DNA from: an uncultured Sphingomonas sp.
GTDB taxonomy: Bacteria; Pseudomonadota; Alphaproteobacteria; Sphingomonadales; Sphingomonadaceae
Assembly (NCBI RefSeq): GCF_934560975.1
Contig: NZ_CAKTFO010000017.1
Span: forward strand, 8,093 to 72,092
Direction of reading: 5' to 3'
DNA: 64,000 nt
This document shows, piece by piece, positions 24,582-33,022 of the stretch (the first letter of the stretch is position 1; each line of letters begins with the position of its first letter). Both the position numbers and the translations under genes were made by a program. The notes beneath the pieces are model-generated. The model had not been told where the DNA came from. It made no database searches and worked only from the letters and a program-made list of their open reading frames with translations.

Positions 24582-25399
24582 CAATTCGCCTCTTTGGCTT
24601 TGCGGTCGTTGATCAGGTTGGTGATGGCCGCCGCCGTTTCCTCGATCGAGCGGCGGGTGACGTCGATCACCGGCCAGCCCTGATCCGCGAAGATGCGGCG
24701 GGCAAAGGCCAGCTCGCGCGTGACCGCCTCCTGGTCGACATAGGCGGTTTCCGGCACCTGGTTGAGCGACAGCAGACGGTTGCGCCGGATCTGGATCAGC
24801 CGGTCGGGACTGGTGGTAAGCCCCACCACCAGCGGCCGGACGAGCGTGAACAGGCTCGGCGGGGGCGGGCTTTCCACCACCAGCGGGATGTTGGCGACCT
24901 TGTAGCCGCGATTGGCGAGATAGATGGAGGTCGGCGTCTTGGACGAGCGCGACACGCCCGCCAGCACGATGTCCGCCTGCTCCCAATCCTCCGCCGCGAC
25001 GCCATCGTCATGGGCGATGGTGAACTGGATCGCATCCACCCGCGCGAAATAGGCGGCATCCATCGCATGCTGTCCGCCGGGGCGGGCCTTCTGTTCCTGA
25101 CCCAGCAGCCGTTCCAGCGCCTCGAACACCGGATCGAGGGCCGCGACATGGGGCAGTCCCGCCAGGCGGCATTGCGCCTCCAGCTTCTGGCGCACGCCCG
25201 AATTGACCAAGGTGTAGATGATCAGGCCCGGGCGCTGCGTGATCTCCGCCAGCACGCGCGACAAATGCCCTTCCGATCGCACCATCGGCCAGAAATGCCG
25301 GATTACCTCCACCCCATCGAACTGGGCGATCCCCGCCTTGGCGATCGCGTCCAGCGTTTCGCCGGTGGAATCCGACAGGAGGTGAAGGTGCAGCCGCAT
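24581..25399 (-). CDS. ppsR: Pyruvate, water dikinase regulatory protein (PPSR, DUF299)
   Basis: 272 residues. HLLSDSTGETLDAIAKAG at the N-terminus and the P-loop-like GVSRSSKTPTSIYLA are diagnostic for this bifunctional kinase/phosphorylase, which switches PEP synthase or pyruvate phosphate dikinase. It is the first gene left of the origin and starts the leftward operon ppsR-maf-aroE-coaE-dnaQ. Position next to oriC and hemE is widely kept in alphaproteobacteria. Confidence 0.92.
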   Translation of the reverse strand: MRLHLHLLSDSTGETLDAIAKAGIAQFDGVEVIRHFWPMVRSEGHLSRVLAEITQRPGLIIYTLVNSGVRQKLEAQCRLAGLPHVAALDPVFEALERLLGQEQKARPGGQHAMDAAYFARVDAIQFTIAHDDGVAAEDWEQADIVLAGVSRSSKTPTSIYLANRGYKVANIPLVVESPPPPSLFTLVRPLVVGLTTSPDRLIQIRRNRLLSLNQVPETAYVDQEAVTRELAFARRIFADQGWPVIDVTRRSIEETAAAITNLINDRKAKEAN

Positions 25400-25719
25400 G
25401 ATGCAACGCTAATGCGTCCGAATCGTCCTGTGGACAACTATGAGGGAAAAACCCACCGAATCGCGCGGAGAGCGCCGTGGATGCTATTGCGTGCCCGCTT
25501 TTCGGGGAGCGCACGACCTTCTATCCACAGGGGATCACCAATTTGGCCATGCCTGTGGATAATGGGGGAAGTGCTCGTGACTCGCGGCGATCCGCCGCTC
25601 CCGCCGGAGTCAAGCTGTGGGTAGAGTCAGGCGATGGGAATAAACCCCGTGTTGCGCCCGCCTACTGAATCATCAGACTCCTTCTTAAGAATCTTAGAAT
25701 CAGAGATGAGGTTGAATCG
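25400..25719. other. oriC: Probable chromosomal origin of replication (oriC)
   Basis: The gap between ppsR (leftward) and hemE (rightward). DnaA-box-like nonamers: TGTGGACAA at 25429, CTATCCACA at 25521, a perfect TGTGGATAA at 25554 and a weaker TGTGGGTAG at 25616. Ten GANTC (CcrM) sites start at 25420, 25458, 25579, 25607, 25624, 25667, 25676, 25689, 25697 and 25714, against about one expected by chance. An AT-richer stretch with TTCTTAAGAATCTTAG lies at 25666-25705 and could be the unwinding element. hemE flanks the origin in Caulobacter and Rickettsia; parAB and parS are 7-10 kb away. The last sites overlap the start of hemE. Confidence 0.8.
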
Positions 25720-26785
25720 CGTGAGCCCTGACGTTCTGGAAAACACCCGTCCGCGCGCGCGGAATTCCCATGACCGGCCGCTTCTTGCCGTACTCCGCGG
25801 CGAGCGGCGCGAACGCCCGCCGGTGTGGATGATGCGCCAGGCCGGGCGCTACCTGCCCGAATATCGCGCGCTGAGGGCCGAAAAGGGTGGTTTCCTGGCC
25901 TTGTGCTACGATTCCGACGCCGCGGCGGAGATCACGCTCCAGCCGATCCGCCGCTTCGGCTTCGACGGGGCAATCTTGTTTTCGGACATTCTGGTGATCC
26001 CCCATGCGCTGGGCCAGGATCTGTGGTTCGAAACCGGGGAGGGCCCACGGCTCGCCCCCGCGCTGACGGACGGTCTGCTGGACGGGCTGGAGCCTCGGCC
26101 CGAACGCCTCGCCCCGATCCTGGACACGGTGCGCAAGGTGGTGGCCGCCTTGCCGGACCAGACCACCATGCTGGGTTTCGCCGGATCGCCCTGGACCGTC
26201 GCGACCTATATGGTGGCGGGTGCCGGCAGCAAGGATCAGGGGGCGGCCCGGCGGCTCGCCTATCGCGACCCCGTCGCCTTCGCACGGCTGATCGACCGGA
26301 TCGTGGACACCACCGTCGACTATCTGGTCGGCCAGGCCGATGCGGGCGTGGAGGCGGTGCAGATCTTCGACAGTTGGGCCGGCAGCCTCGCGCCCGAGGA
26401 GTTTCGCCGCTGGGTCGTCGCCCCCAATCGGGCGATCGTGGAGCGCCTCCGCGCGCAACGGCCGCATCTGCCGATCATCGGCTTTCCCAAAGGCATTGGC
26501 GAGAAGCTGCCGGTCTATGCGCGGGAGACGGGCGTGGACGCACTCGGCCTGGATGAAACAATCGACCCCGTCTGGGCGAACGAGACGCTGCCGCCTGCAT
26601 TGCCGGTGCAGGGCAATCTCGATCCGCTGGCATTGCTGGCGGGCGGCGATGCGCTGGATGCCGCCGTCGACCGGGTCCGCGCGGCGTTTCCGCGACGCCC
26701 CCACGTGTTCAACCTGGGCCACGGCATCCTGCTCGACACTCCGGTGGTGCATGTGGAGCGAATGCTGGCTAGGGTGCGCGGATGA
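25706..26785 (+). CDS. hemE: Uroporphyrinogen decarboxylase
   Basis: About 359 residues. PPVWMMRQAGRYLPEYR carries the substrate-binding Arg residues; FSDILVIPHALGQ and FAGSPWTVATYM are the other active-site blocks. It decarboxylates uroporphyrinogen III to coproporphyrinogen III. The start is uncertain: ATG 25706 and GTG 25720 (with GAGG nine bases before) both lie at the edge of the origin; an upstream ATG at 25634 would put coding sequence over the origin and is less likely. ATGA overlap with hemJ. Confidence 0.93.
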   Translation: MRLNRVSPDVLENTRPRARNSHDRPLLAVLRGERRERPPVWMMRQAGRYLPEYRALRAEKGGFLALCYDSDAAAEITLQPIRRFGFDGAILFSDILVIPHALGQDLWFETGEGPRLAPALTDGLLDGLEPRPERLAPILDTVRKVVAALPDQTTMLGFAGSPWTVATYMVAGAGSKDQGAARRLAYRDPVAFARLIDRIVDTTVDYLVGQADAGVEAVQIFDSWAGSLAPEEFRRWVVAPNRAIVERLRAQRPHLPIIGFPKGIGEKLPVYARETGVDALGLDETIDPVWANETLPPALPVQGNLDPLALLAGGDALDAAVDRVRAAFPRRPHVFNLGHGILLDTPVVHVERMLARVRG

Positions 26786-27240
26786 GTCTCCCCAGCCTGG
26801 AGTATATCCTTTCGGTGACCTACCTCTGGATCAAGGCGGGGCACGTCATCTTCGTGATCTTCTGGATCGCGGGGCTGTTCCTGCTGCCGCGCTACTACAT
26901 CTATCATCAGGAGGCGGCACCCGGCAGCCAGGAGGAGCGGCGCTGGATTGATCGCGAGCGCAAGCTGCGCATGATCATCCTGACGCCGGCGATGGTGCTG
27001 GTGTGGCTGTTCGGGCTGACGCTCGCCTGGCAGGGCGGCTTCTTCACCGCCGGCTGGCTGCATGCCAAGTTGCTGCTGGTGCTGGGCCTCAGCGCCTATC
27101 ATGGCTGGATGGTGGGCTATGGCAAGCGCCTGGCGCGCGGCGAACGCCCGGTCAGCGGGCGCGCGCTCAGGATCATGAACGAGGTGCCGGGCATCGCCAC
27201 GGCTGCCATCGTGGTGCTGGTGATCGTCAAGCCGTTCTGA
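26782..27240 (+). CDS. hemJ: Protoporphyrinogen oxidase HemJ
   Basis: 152 residues, four to five membrane helices. The conserved His in WIKAGHVIFVIFWIAGLF and Arg in FLLPRYYIYH, plus KLLLVLGLSAYHGWM, are characteristic of HemJ. The haem-dependent enzyme oxidises protoporphyrinogen IX in the inner membrane. Coupled to hemE by ATGA, so both belong to one haem operon. Confidence 0.93.
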   Translation: MSLPSLEYILSVTYLWIKAGHVIFVIFWIAGLFLLPRYYIYHQEAAPGSQEERRWIDRERKLRMIILTPAMVLVWLFGLTLAWQGGFFTAGWLHAKLLLVLGLSAYHGWMVGYGKRLARGERPVSGRALRIMNEVPGIATAAIVVLVIVKPF

Positions 27241-27424
27241 TCCGCCGTGCTTGATCCGGGTCGGGCCGCGCACCATCTTGCTTGACGCGCGCGGTGCCGG
27301 CTTCTAGGCCGCGCCTGTCCCGGGCCCGCTTTTCTGCGTGCGCCCGCTATCCTGACCAGCATCGAACAGACGCTTCGACCCGCGCCGTTCCTTCTCCACA
27401 CTCTGCACGACCCGGACAGCACAT

Positions 27425-28681
27425 ATGCACCTCAAGGACCTGAAGAAGAAGACACCCGCCGAGCTCGTCGCCATGGCCGAGGAGCGGGGAGTCGAAGGCG
27501 CATCGACCATGCGCAAGCAGGACCTGATGTTCGGCATCCTCAAGGCGGAAGCTGAAGAAGGCGAGCAGATCCTGGGGCTCGGCACGATCGAGGTGCTGCC
27601 CGACGGCTTCGGCTTCCTGCGCTCGCCCGAAGCCAATTACCTGGCCGGTCCGGACGACATCTATGTCTCGCCCAATCAGGTGCGGAAGTTCGGACTGCGC
27701 ACCGGCGATACTGTCGAGGGCGAGATCCGCGATCCCAAGGATGGCGAACGCTATTTCGCGCTGACCAAGCTGACCCAGGTCAATTTCGATGATCCCGCCG
27801 TGGTCCGCCACCGCGTCAATTTCGACAATCTGACCCCGCTCTATCCCGAACAGAAGCTCACCATGGATCCCCAGGATCCGACGGTGAAGGACAAGTCGGC
27901 CCGCGTGATCGACCTGGTCGCGCCGCAGGGCAAGGGCCAGCGCACCCTGATCGTCGCCCCGCCGCGCGTCGGCAAGACGGTGATGCTGCAGAACATCGCC
28001 AAGGCGATCACCGACAACCATCCCGAAGTGTTCCTGATCGTGCTGCTGATCGACGAGCGGCCGGAGGAAGTGACTGACATGCAGCGGTCGGTGAAGGGCG
28101 AGGTCGTCTCCTCCACCTTCGACGAACCCGCGACCCGCCACGTGCAGGTGGCCGAAATGGTGATCGAAAAGGCTAAGCGCCTGGTCGAGCACAAGAAGGA
28201 CGTGGTGATCCTGCTCGATTCGATCACCCGCCTCGGCCGCGCCTACAACACGGTGGTGCCGTCGTCGGGCAAGGTGCTGACCGGCGGTGTCGACGCCAAC
28301 GCGCTGCAGCGCCCCAAGCGTTTCTTCGGCGCGGCACGCAATATCGAGGAAGGCGGCTCGCTCTCCATCATCGCCACCGCGCTGATCGACACCGGCAGCC
28401 GCATGGACGAAGTGATCTTTGAAGAGTTCAAGGGCACCGGCAATTCCGAAATCGTGCTCGACCGCAAGGTTGCGGACAAGCGCATCTTCCCGGCGATGGA
28501 CGTCGGCAAGTCCGGCACTCGCAAGGAAGAATTGCTGCTCGACAAGGGCAAGCTGTCCAAGATGTGGGTGCTGCGCCGCATCCTGATGCAGATGGGCACC
28601 ACCGATGCGATGGAGTTCCTGCTGGACAAGATGAAGGACTCCAAGACCAACGAGGATTTCTTCGACTCCATGAACCAGTAG
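27425..28681 (+). CDS. rho: Transcription termination factor Rho
   Basis: 418 residues, full length. MHLKDLKKKTPAELVAMAEE is the N-terminal helix bundle; LPDGFGFLRSPEANYL is the primary RNA-binding site; Walker A is APPRVGKT (178-185) and LIDERPEEVTD and ILLDSITRL lie in the ATPase core. A hexameric RNA helicase acting on untranslated transcripts. The 184-base leader upstream holds a TTGACG at 27282 but no well-spaced -10. Confidence 0.97.
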   Translation: MHLKDLKKKTPAELVAMAEERGVEGASTMRKQDLMFGILKAEAEEGEQILGLGTIEVLPDGFGFLRSPEANYLAGPDDIYVSPNQVRKFGLRTGDTVEGEIRDPKDGERYFALTKLTQVNFDDPAVVRHRVNFDNLTPLYPEQKLTMDPQDPTVKDKSARVIDLVAPQGKGQRTLIVAPPRVGKTVMLQNIAKAITDNHPEVFLIVLLIDERPEEVTDMQRSVKGEVVSSTFDEPATRHVQVAEMVIEKAKRLVEHKKDVVILLDSITRLGRAYNTVVPSSGKVLTGGVDANALQRPKRFFGAARNIEEGGSLSIIATALIDTGSRMDEVIFEEFKGTGNSEIVLDRKVADKRIFPAMDVGKSGTRKEELLLDKGKLSKMWVLRRILMQMGTTDAMEFLLDKMKDSKTNEDFFDSMNQ

Positions 28682-28690
28682 GCGGCCGGA

Positions 28691-28715
28691 CCGGACCGTA
28701 TCTCGGTCCGGTTTT
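28691..28715 (+). terminator. Intrinsic terminator of rho
   Basis: CCGGACCG and CGGTCCGG form an 8-base-pair perfect stem with a TATCT loop, followed by TTTT, nine bases after the rho stop. Confidence 0.8.
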
Positions 28716-28752
28716 GGTCGACATCGGGGCTCCCGCTTCATATCAGGCGGGC

Positions 28753-29418
28753 ATGAGCGAGCTTTGGCAGCATATCGTCGCGGATTTCTCGAACCTCGGT
28801 TCGCCCGCGACCCTGTGGGCATTCGTCCAGATCATCTGGATCGACCTGGTGCTGGCCGGCGACAATGCGATCGTGGTCGGCGCCTTGGCGGCGGGCCTGC
28901 CGTCCGACCAGCGCAAGAAGGTAATCCTGATCGGCATCGGCGCGGCCCTGCTGCTCCGCATCGCCTTCGCGCTGATCGTGACGCAATTGCTCCAGATCGT
29001 GGGTCTGATCTTCGCGGGTGGGCTGCTGCTGCTGTGGGTGGCGTGGAAGATGTGGCGCGAACTGCGTCATCAGTCCGCGGGATCGTTCGACGGCGCGGGC
29101 GAGGGACAATCGGGCGTCGCACCCGCCAAGAGCTTCGCCGCAGCCGCCTGGGCCGTCGCGGTCGCCGACGTCAGCATGAGCCTGGACAACGTGCTGGCGG
29201 TTGCCGGCGCCGCCCGCGAGCATCCGGGCGTCCTGATGGTCGGATTGCTGCTTTCGGTTTTCCTGATGGGCGTCGCCGCCAACTTCATCGCCCGCTATAT
29301 CGAACGCTATCGCTGGATCGCCTATATCGGCCTGGTGGTGATCGTGTGGGTTTCCGGCAAGATGATCTACGAAGGCCTAGTGGGCCACGAAACCGGATTG
29401 CTGACCCTGTTCGGCTGA
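28753..29418 (+). CDS. TerC family membrane protein (YjbE-type)
   Basis: 221 residues with about seven membrane helices. WIDLVLAGDNAIVVG in the first half and ADVSMSLDNVLAVAG in the second are the paired Asp-Asn motifs of TerC proteins that bind metal in the membrane. Members export manganese or help metal loading during secretion. A cytoplasmic, Gly/Ser-rich loop lies at about residues 106-125. Confidence 0.88.
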   Translation: MSELWQHIVADFSNLGSPATLWAFVQIIWIDLVLAGDNAIVVGALAAGLPSDQRKKVILIGIGAALLLRIAFALIVTQLLQIVGLIFAGGLLLLWVAWKMWRELRHQSAGSFDGAGEGQSGVAPAKSFAAAAWAVAVADVSMSLDNVLAVAGAAREHPGVLMVGLLLSVFLMGVAANFIARYIERYRWIAYIGLVVIVWVSGKMIYEGLVGHETGLLTLFG

Positions 29419-29482
29419 CGGATCTGATCTCTCACAGGCTTGGATTGCCTGCGCCCGTCCTGCTGCGTTCAACCACCCTTGT

Positions 29483-29502
29483 GCTCCCGCGAAGGCGGGA
29501 GC
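29483..29502. repeat. REP-like palindrome, single copy
   Basis: GCTCCCGC, GAAG, GCGGGAGC: a perfect 8-base-pair hairpin followed by CCCGGG. Its shape and flanks (GTG before, CCC after) match the element pair at 46341-46421 with a C for T change. It lies in the gap between the terC-like gene and the convergent quinone reductase. Confidence 0.6.
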
Positions 29503-29580
29503 CCGGGACACCAGGCGACACCGCTCCGGCTCTCGTGCTCCTCCTTCCGCAGGAAGCCGCTTTTCACCTGATCCTGTCGC

Positions 29581-30561
29581 TCAGGGGATCAGCACCGTCG
29601 ACCCCGTCGTCCGACGTTCCTGGATGGCGCGATGGGCCTCCGCTGCCTGTTCCAGCGGAAAGGTCTGGCCGATCTCGACCGGCACCTTGCCGGAAGCGAT
29701 CATCGCGAACAGGCGGTCGGCCGCAGCCTGACGCTCCTCCGCTGTCGTCAGGTAATCGTAAAGGGTAGGGCGGGTCAGGAACAGCGATCCGGCCCGACTC
29801 AACACCAAGGGCTCGATCGCCGGGACCGGGCCGGAGGCATTGCCGTAGCTGACCATCAGCCCGCGACGGCGTAGGCACGCCAGCGAGGCACCCCAACTCG
29901 CCTTGCCGACGCCGTCCAGCACGACATCGACGCCGCGTCCATCGGTCAGGGACCGTACCGTGTCGGCCAATGCGTCGAACGGCACGGACACGGCATGATC
30001 GGCACCGGCGGCCTGGGCCTTGTCGGCCTTCTCCGCCGACCCGGCATGGGCGATCACGGTGGCGCCGATCGCCTTCAGCCAGGGCACCAGCAGGGCGCCG
30101 ACGCCACCCGCCGCGGCATGGACCAGCACGGTCTGGCCCGCCTCGACGCGGGCGCAGGCGCCGGCCAGCATGTCGGCGGTCAGACCCTTCAGCATCACGG
30201 CGGCGGCGGTGCGATCGTCGATCGTGTCGGGCACCTTGGTCAGCAGCGCCGCCGGGATCGTCCGCTTGGTGGCATAAGCGGCGGGTGCGCCCCCGGCATA
30301 GGCGACGCGGTCGCCCGGAGCGACGATGGTCACATCCGGTCCGATTGCCTCCACCACGCCGGCGGCTTCGCTCCCCAATCCGCTCGGCAGGGAAACGGGA
30401 TAAAGGCCTCCACGCTGATAGGTGTCGATGAAGTTCAGGCCGACCGCCGTCTGGCGGATCACGACCTCACCGGCGCCAGGGTCGAGCGGGCCGACCGGCT
30501 CCCGCTCGATCACCTCGGGTCCACCCGGCTGGCGAAAGATCAGGCGATAGTCGCTGCTCAT
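29581..30561 (-). CDS. NADPH:quinone reductase (zinc-independent MDR family)
   Basis: 326 residues. GLNFIDTYQRGGLYP and PSGLGSEAAGVVEAIG are the Qor N-terminal signatures; the nucleotide loop is HAAAGGVGALLVPWLKAIGA and the zinc ligands of alcohol dehydrogenases are absent. It reduces quinones by NADPH. It overlaps the dienelactone hydrolase gene by ATGA and is probably co-transcribed with it. Confidence 0.9.
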   Translation of the reverse strand: MSSDYRLIFRQPGGPEVIEREPVGPLDPGAGEVVIRQTAVGLNFIDTYQRGGLYPVSLPSGLGSEAAGVVEAIGPDVTIVAPGDRVAYAGGAPAAYATKRTIPAALLTKVPDTIDDRTAAAVMLKGLTADMLAGACARVEAGQTVLVHAAAGGVGALLVPWLKAIGATVIAHAGSAEKADKAQAAGADHAVSVPFDALADTVRSLTDGRGVDVVLDGVGKASWGASLACLRRRGLMVSYGNASGPVPAIEPLVLSRAGSLFLTRPTLYDYLTTAEERQAAADRLFAMIASGKVPVEIGQTFPLEQAAEAHRAIQERRTTGSTVLIP

Positions 30562-31259
30562 GCGAGGTGCTGGGCGAAGAAGGTTTCGGTGCGGCCATCC
30601 GCTACCTCGGCGGCGGCATCGTCGCGCCGCTGGCCCGCCGTGGTGGCAAAGCCGTGATCCACATCGGGATAGGTGTGGATCGTCACCAGCGGGTTGTCGG
30701 CCAGCGCCTCTCCGATCCGATCGCGATGCTCGGCGGTGATGAAGTGATCGCGCTCCGCAAAGTGCAGCATCAGCGGCTTGGCGATGGCGTTCGCCTCGTT
30801 TAGCTTCGCATCGATCCCGGCACCGTAATAGCCCACGCTGGCATCGATGTCGGTCCGGGTCGCGGTGAGATAGGCGACGCGGCCACCCAGGCAGTAACCG
30901 ACCGCGCCGACCTTGCCGCTGTCGGGCAACTGGGCGCGGAGCGTGCGGATGGTAGCGTCGACGTCCTCGATGCCCTTGTCGGGATCGAACCGGGTGCGCA
31001 CCTCGAACGCATCCTGCAACTGTTCCGGCACGTCGGGATCGACGTCGTAGCCGGGCGCGAACCGCCAGAAGAGGTCGGGCGCGGCCGCCCAGTAACCTTG
31101 CGCCGCCCAGTCATCCACCTTCTGCCGGATGCCGGGATTGACCCCGAAAATCTCCTGGATCACGATGATCGCCGCCTTGGGCTCGCCCTTGGGCCGTGCG
31201 AGATAGGCGTGGAACGTGCCGCTTCCGTCCAATGCGTCGATCTGGATCATCTCACCCAT
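30558..31259 (-). CDS. Dienelactone hydrolase family protein
   Basis: 233 residues, alpha/beta-hydrolase. The nucleophile is Cys in VGYCLGGRVAYL, with Asp in FAERDHFIT and His in PDVDHGFAT; IVIQEIFGVNPGIRQ supplies the conserved Glu. The Cys-Asp-His set is that of carboxymethylenebutenolidases. The true substrate is unknown because no chlorocatechol genes are present. First gene of a two-gene operon with the quinone reductase. Confidence 0.9.
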   Translation of the reverse strand: MGEMIQIDALDGSGTFHAYLARPKGEPKAAIIVIQEIFGVNPGIRQKVDDWAAQGYWAAAPDLFWRFAPGYDVDPDVPEQLQDAFEVRTRFDPDKGIEDVDATIRTLRAQLPDSGKVGAVGYCLGGRVAYLTATRTDIDASVGYYGAGIDAKLNEANAIAKPLMLHFAERDHFITAEHRDRIGEALADNPLVTIHTYPDVDHGFATTAGQRRDDAAAEVADGRTETFFAQHLA

Positions 31260-31436
31260 ATCCGTCCTGCTCCTTGTGCCGCCTCCGCCACAATCTGCTG
31301 AGCGAGGCCAATCCGTCAGGATCATAGACCGATAACGGCGCACGGGCGCCATCCCTTCGTGGGGATGCATGGACGCTTCGTCGCGCTTGCTCTACCAACG
31401 GCCGTAAATCATCGCTCAACGGAAAGAGGCGCTTCG

Positions 31437-31673
31437 ATGAACATCACCATGAACATCGAATGTTCCCCGGAAGAGGCTCGGCGGCTGATGGGCTTGCCCG
31501 ACATGGGCCCGATCCATGACCTGTACCTTTCCAAGTTCCGCGACGCGATGACCAACGGCCTCAGCCCGGAGGTGATCGAACAGATGGTCCGCACCTGGTC
31601 GCCGATGGGCGAGGTGGGCATATCCGCGTGGCACCAGCTGATCGATCAGATGACGGGCACCAGCAAGGGGTGA
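31437..31673 (+). CDS. Small DUF6489-like protein
   Basis: 78 residues from ATG 31437. Begins MNITMNIECSPEEARRLMGL and has PIHDLYLSKFRDAM and WHQLIDQMTGTS; the Cys-Ser-Pro-Glu-Glu-Ala-Arg block and the length match this small alphaproteobacterial family as I remember it. No membrane segment. Function unknown. Its TGA overlaps the GTG start of mnmE, so it is translationally coupled to it. Confidence 0.75.
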   Translation: MNITMNIECSPEEARRLMGLPDMGPIHDLYLSKFRDAMTNGLSPEVIEQMVRTWSPMGEVGISAWHQLIDQMTGTSKG

Positions 31674-32971
31674 GCGCACGGGCGGCCGAAGACACCATCT
31701 TCGCTTTGTCGAGCGGCGCTGTTCCGGCCGCGATCGCGGTGGTGCGGGTGAGTGGTGTCGGGGCCGGAGACGCTTTGTGGACCTTGGCCGGTTTCCTGCC
31801 GGAGCCTCGGCGGGCGGTGACGGCCAGGCTGCGGGCGGTAGACGGCAGTCTGCTGGATCATGCCCTCGTCCTGTGGCTGCCGGGTCCGCGCACCGCCACG
31901 GGCGAGGATCTGGTCGAGCTGCACCTGCATGGCGGCCGGGCGGTGGTTGCGGCGATGCTGGCGGCGCTTGAACAACTACCGGGGTTGCGCCTCGCCGAAG
32001 CGGGCGAGTTTACGCGGCGTGCCTTTCACAACGGCCGGCTGGACCTTGCTCAGGTCGAAGGTCTGGCCGATCTGCTGACCTCCGAAACCGAGATGCAGCG
32101 GCGCGATGCGATCCGCCGGGCGGAAGGGGGTCTCGGCCGCCTGGCCGAGCAATGGCGCGAACAGTTGCTGGCATTGCGCGCGCATGTCGAGGCGGCGTTG
32201 CAGTTCGGCGAAGAGGAAGAGGATGTGCCCGCTCTGGACACGCGGCACGCCACCGCGTTGGCGGAGTTGCACGGTGAGATCCTTGATGCGGTGCGGCAGC
32301 CGCCGGCGGAGCGGCTGCGTGACGGGGTGCGGGTGCTGATCGCCGGTCCGGTCAATGCCGGCAAATCCTCACTCCTCAACGCACTGGCACGACGCAACGC
32401 GGCGATCATCTCGGACAAGGCTGGCACCACCCGCGACATGATTGAGGTGCCGATCCAGGTAATGGGATTGCCGATCCTGCTGATCGACACGGCCGGCCTA
32501 CGTGAGACCAGCGATCCTGTGGAGCGGATCGGGATCGATCGCGCCGAGGAGGCAATGGCGTCAGCCGACCTGATCATCTGGTTGGGTGACAGCGCCGATC
32601 GTCCACCACGCGACAACCTGATCGTCGTGCATTCGCGCTGTGACCAAGCCGGACGACATCAACTTCCAGACGGAGCGGATGTAGCGGTTTCGGCCAAAAC
32701 GGGGAAGGGGCTGGACGTTCTGCTCCGCACGGTCATCGAACGCGGTCGCAGCTTGGTGCCGGGCGAGGATCGGCTCTCCTTAACTCTGCGTCAGCGGACC
32801 ATGGCAACCACGATTGCTGATCATCTTGCTGCGGCGCAACAGGTCAGGGACCATGTGTTGGTTGCGGAACATCTGATGCAGGCGGCGCAGGCGCTGGATG
32901 CGGTGGTCGGCCGCAGCGGCGTAGAGGATATGCTCGACAGCTTGTTCGGGCGCTTCTGTATCGGCAAGTGA
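31670..32971 (+). CDS. mnmE: tRNA uridine-5-carboxymethylaminomethyl modification GTPase MnmE
   Basis: 433 residues from GTG 31670. The N-terminal folate-binding domain has DTIFALSSGAVPAAIAVVR and GEFTRRAFHNGRLDLAQ; the G domain has GPVNAGKSS (G1), TTRD (G2) and DTAGLR (G3), and the protein ends with the catalytic Cys motif FCIGK. The G4 element, normally NKxD, reads HSRCD here, so guanine recognition lacks the usual Asn-Lys. With MnmG it modifies wobble uridine 34 of several tRNAs. Confidence 0.93.
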   Translation: MSARAAEDTIFALSSGAVPAAIAVVRVSGVGAGDALWTLAGFLPEPRRAVTARLRAVDGSLLDHALVLWLPGPRTATGEDLVELHLHGGRAVVAAMLAALEQLPGLRLAEAGEFTRRAFHNGRLDLAQVEGLADLLTSETEMQRRDAIRRAEGGLGRLAEQWREQLLALRAHVEAALQFGEEEEDVPALDTRHATALAELHGEILDAVRQPPAERLRDGVRVLIAGPVNAGKSSLLNALARRNAAIISDKAGTTRDMIEVPIQVMGLPILLIDTAGLRETSDPVERIGIDRAEEAMASADLIIWLGDSADRPPRDNLIVVHSRCDQAGRHQLPDGADVAVSAKTGKGLDVLLRTVIERGRSLVPGEDRLSLTLRQRTMATTIADHLAAAQQVRDHVLVAEHLMQAAQALDAVVGRSGVEDMLDSLFGRFCIGK

Positions 32972-32987
32972 TGTTCCACGTGGAACA
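32972..32987. promoter_or_regulatory. parS: parS site between mnmE and mnmG
   Basis: TGTTCCACGTGGAACA is a perfect 16-base palindrome and differs from the common parS TGTTTCACGTGAAACA at only the two symmetric positions. It begins right after the mnmE stop and is 3.3 kb from parB. ParB should load here and spread. Confidence 0.85.
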
Positions 32988-33022
32988 TTGAACTTCGCGG
33001 GCAAAGACAGCATAGCCGCATC

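Noticed and set aside
27282..27307. TTGACG and TTCTAG as a rho promoter
   Set aside because: The spacer is only 14 bases, too short for a sigma-70 type promoter.
27347..28822. 491-residue minus-strand frame covering rho
   Set aside because: A shadow of rho; no ribosome site and no family features, while rho is complete on the plus strand.
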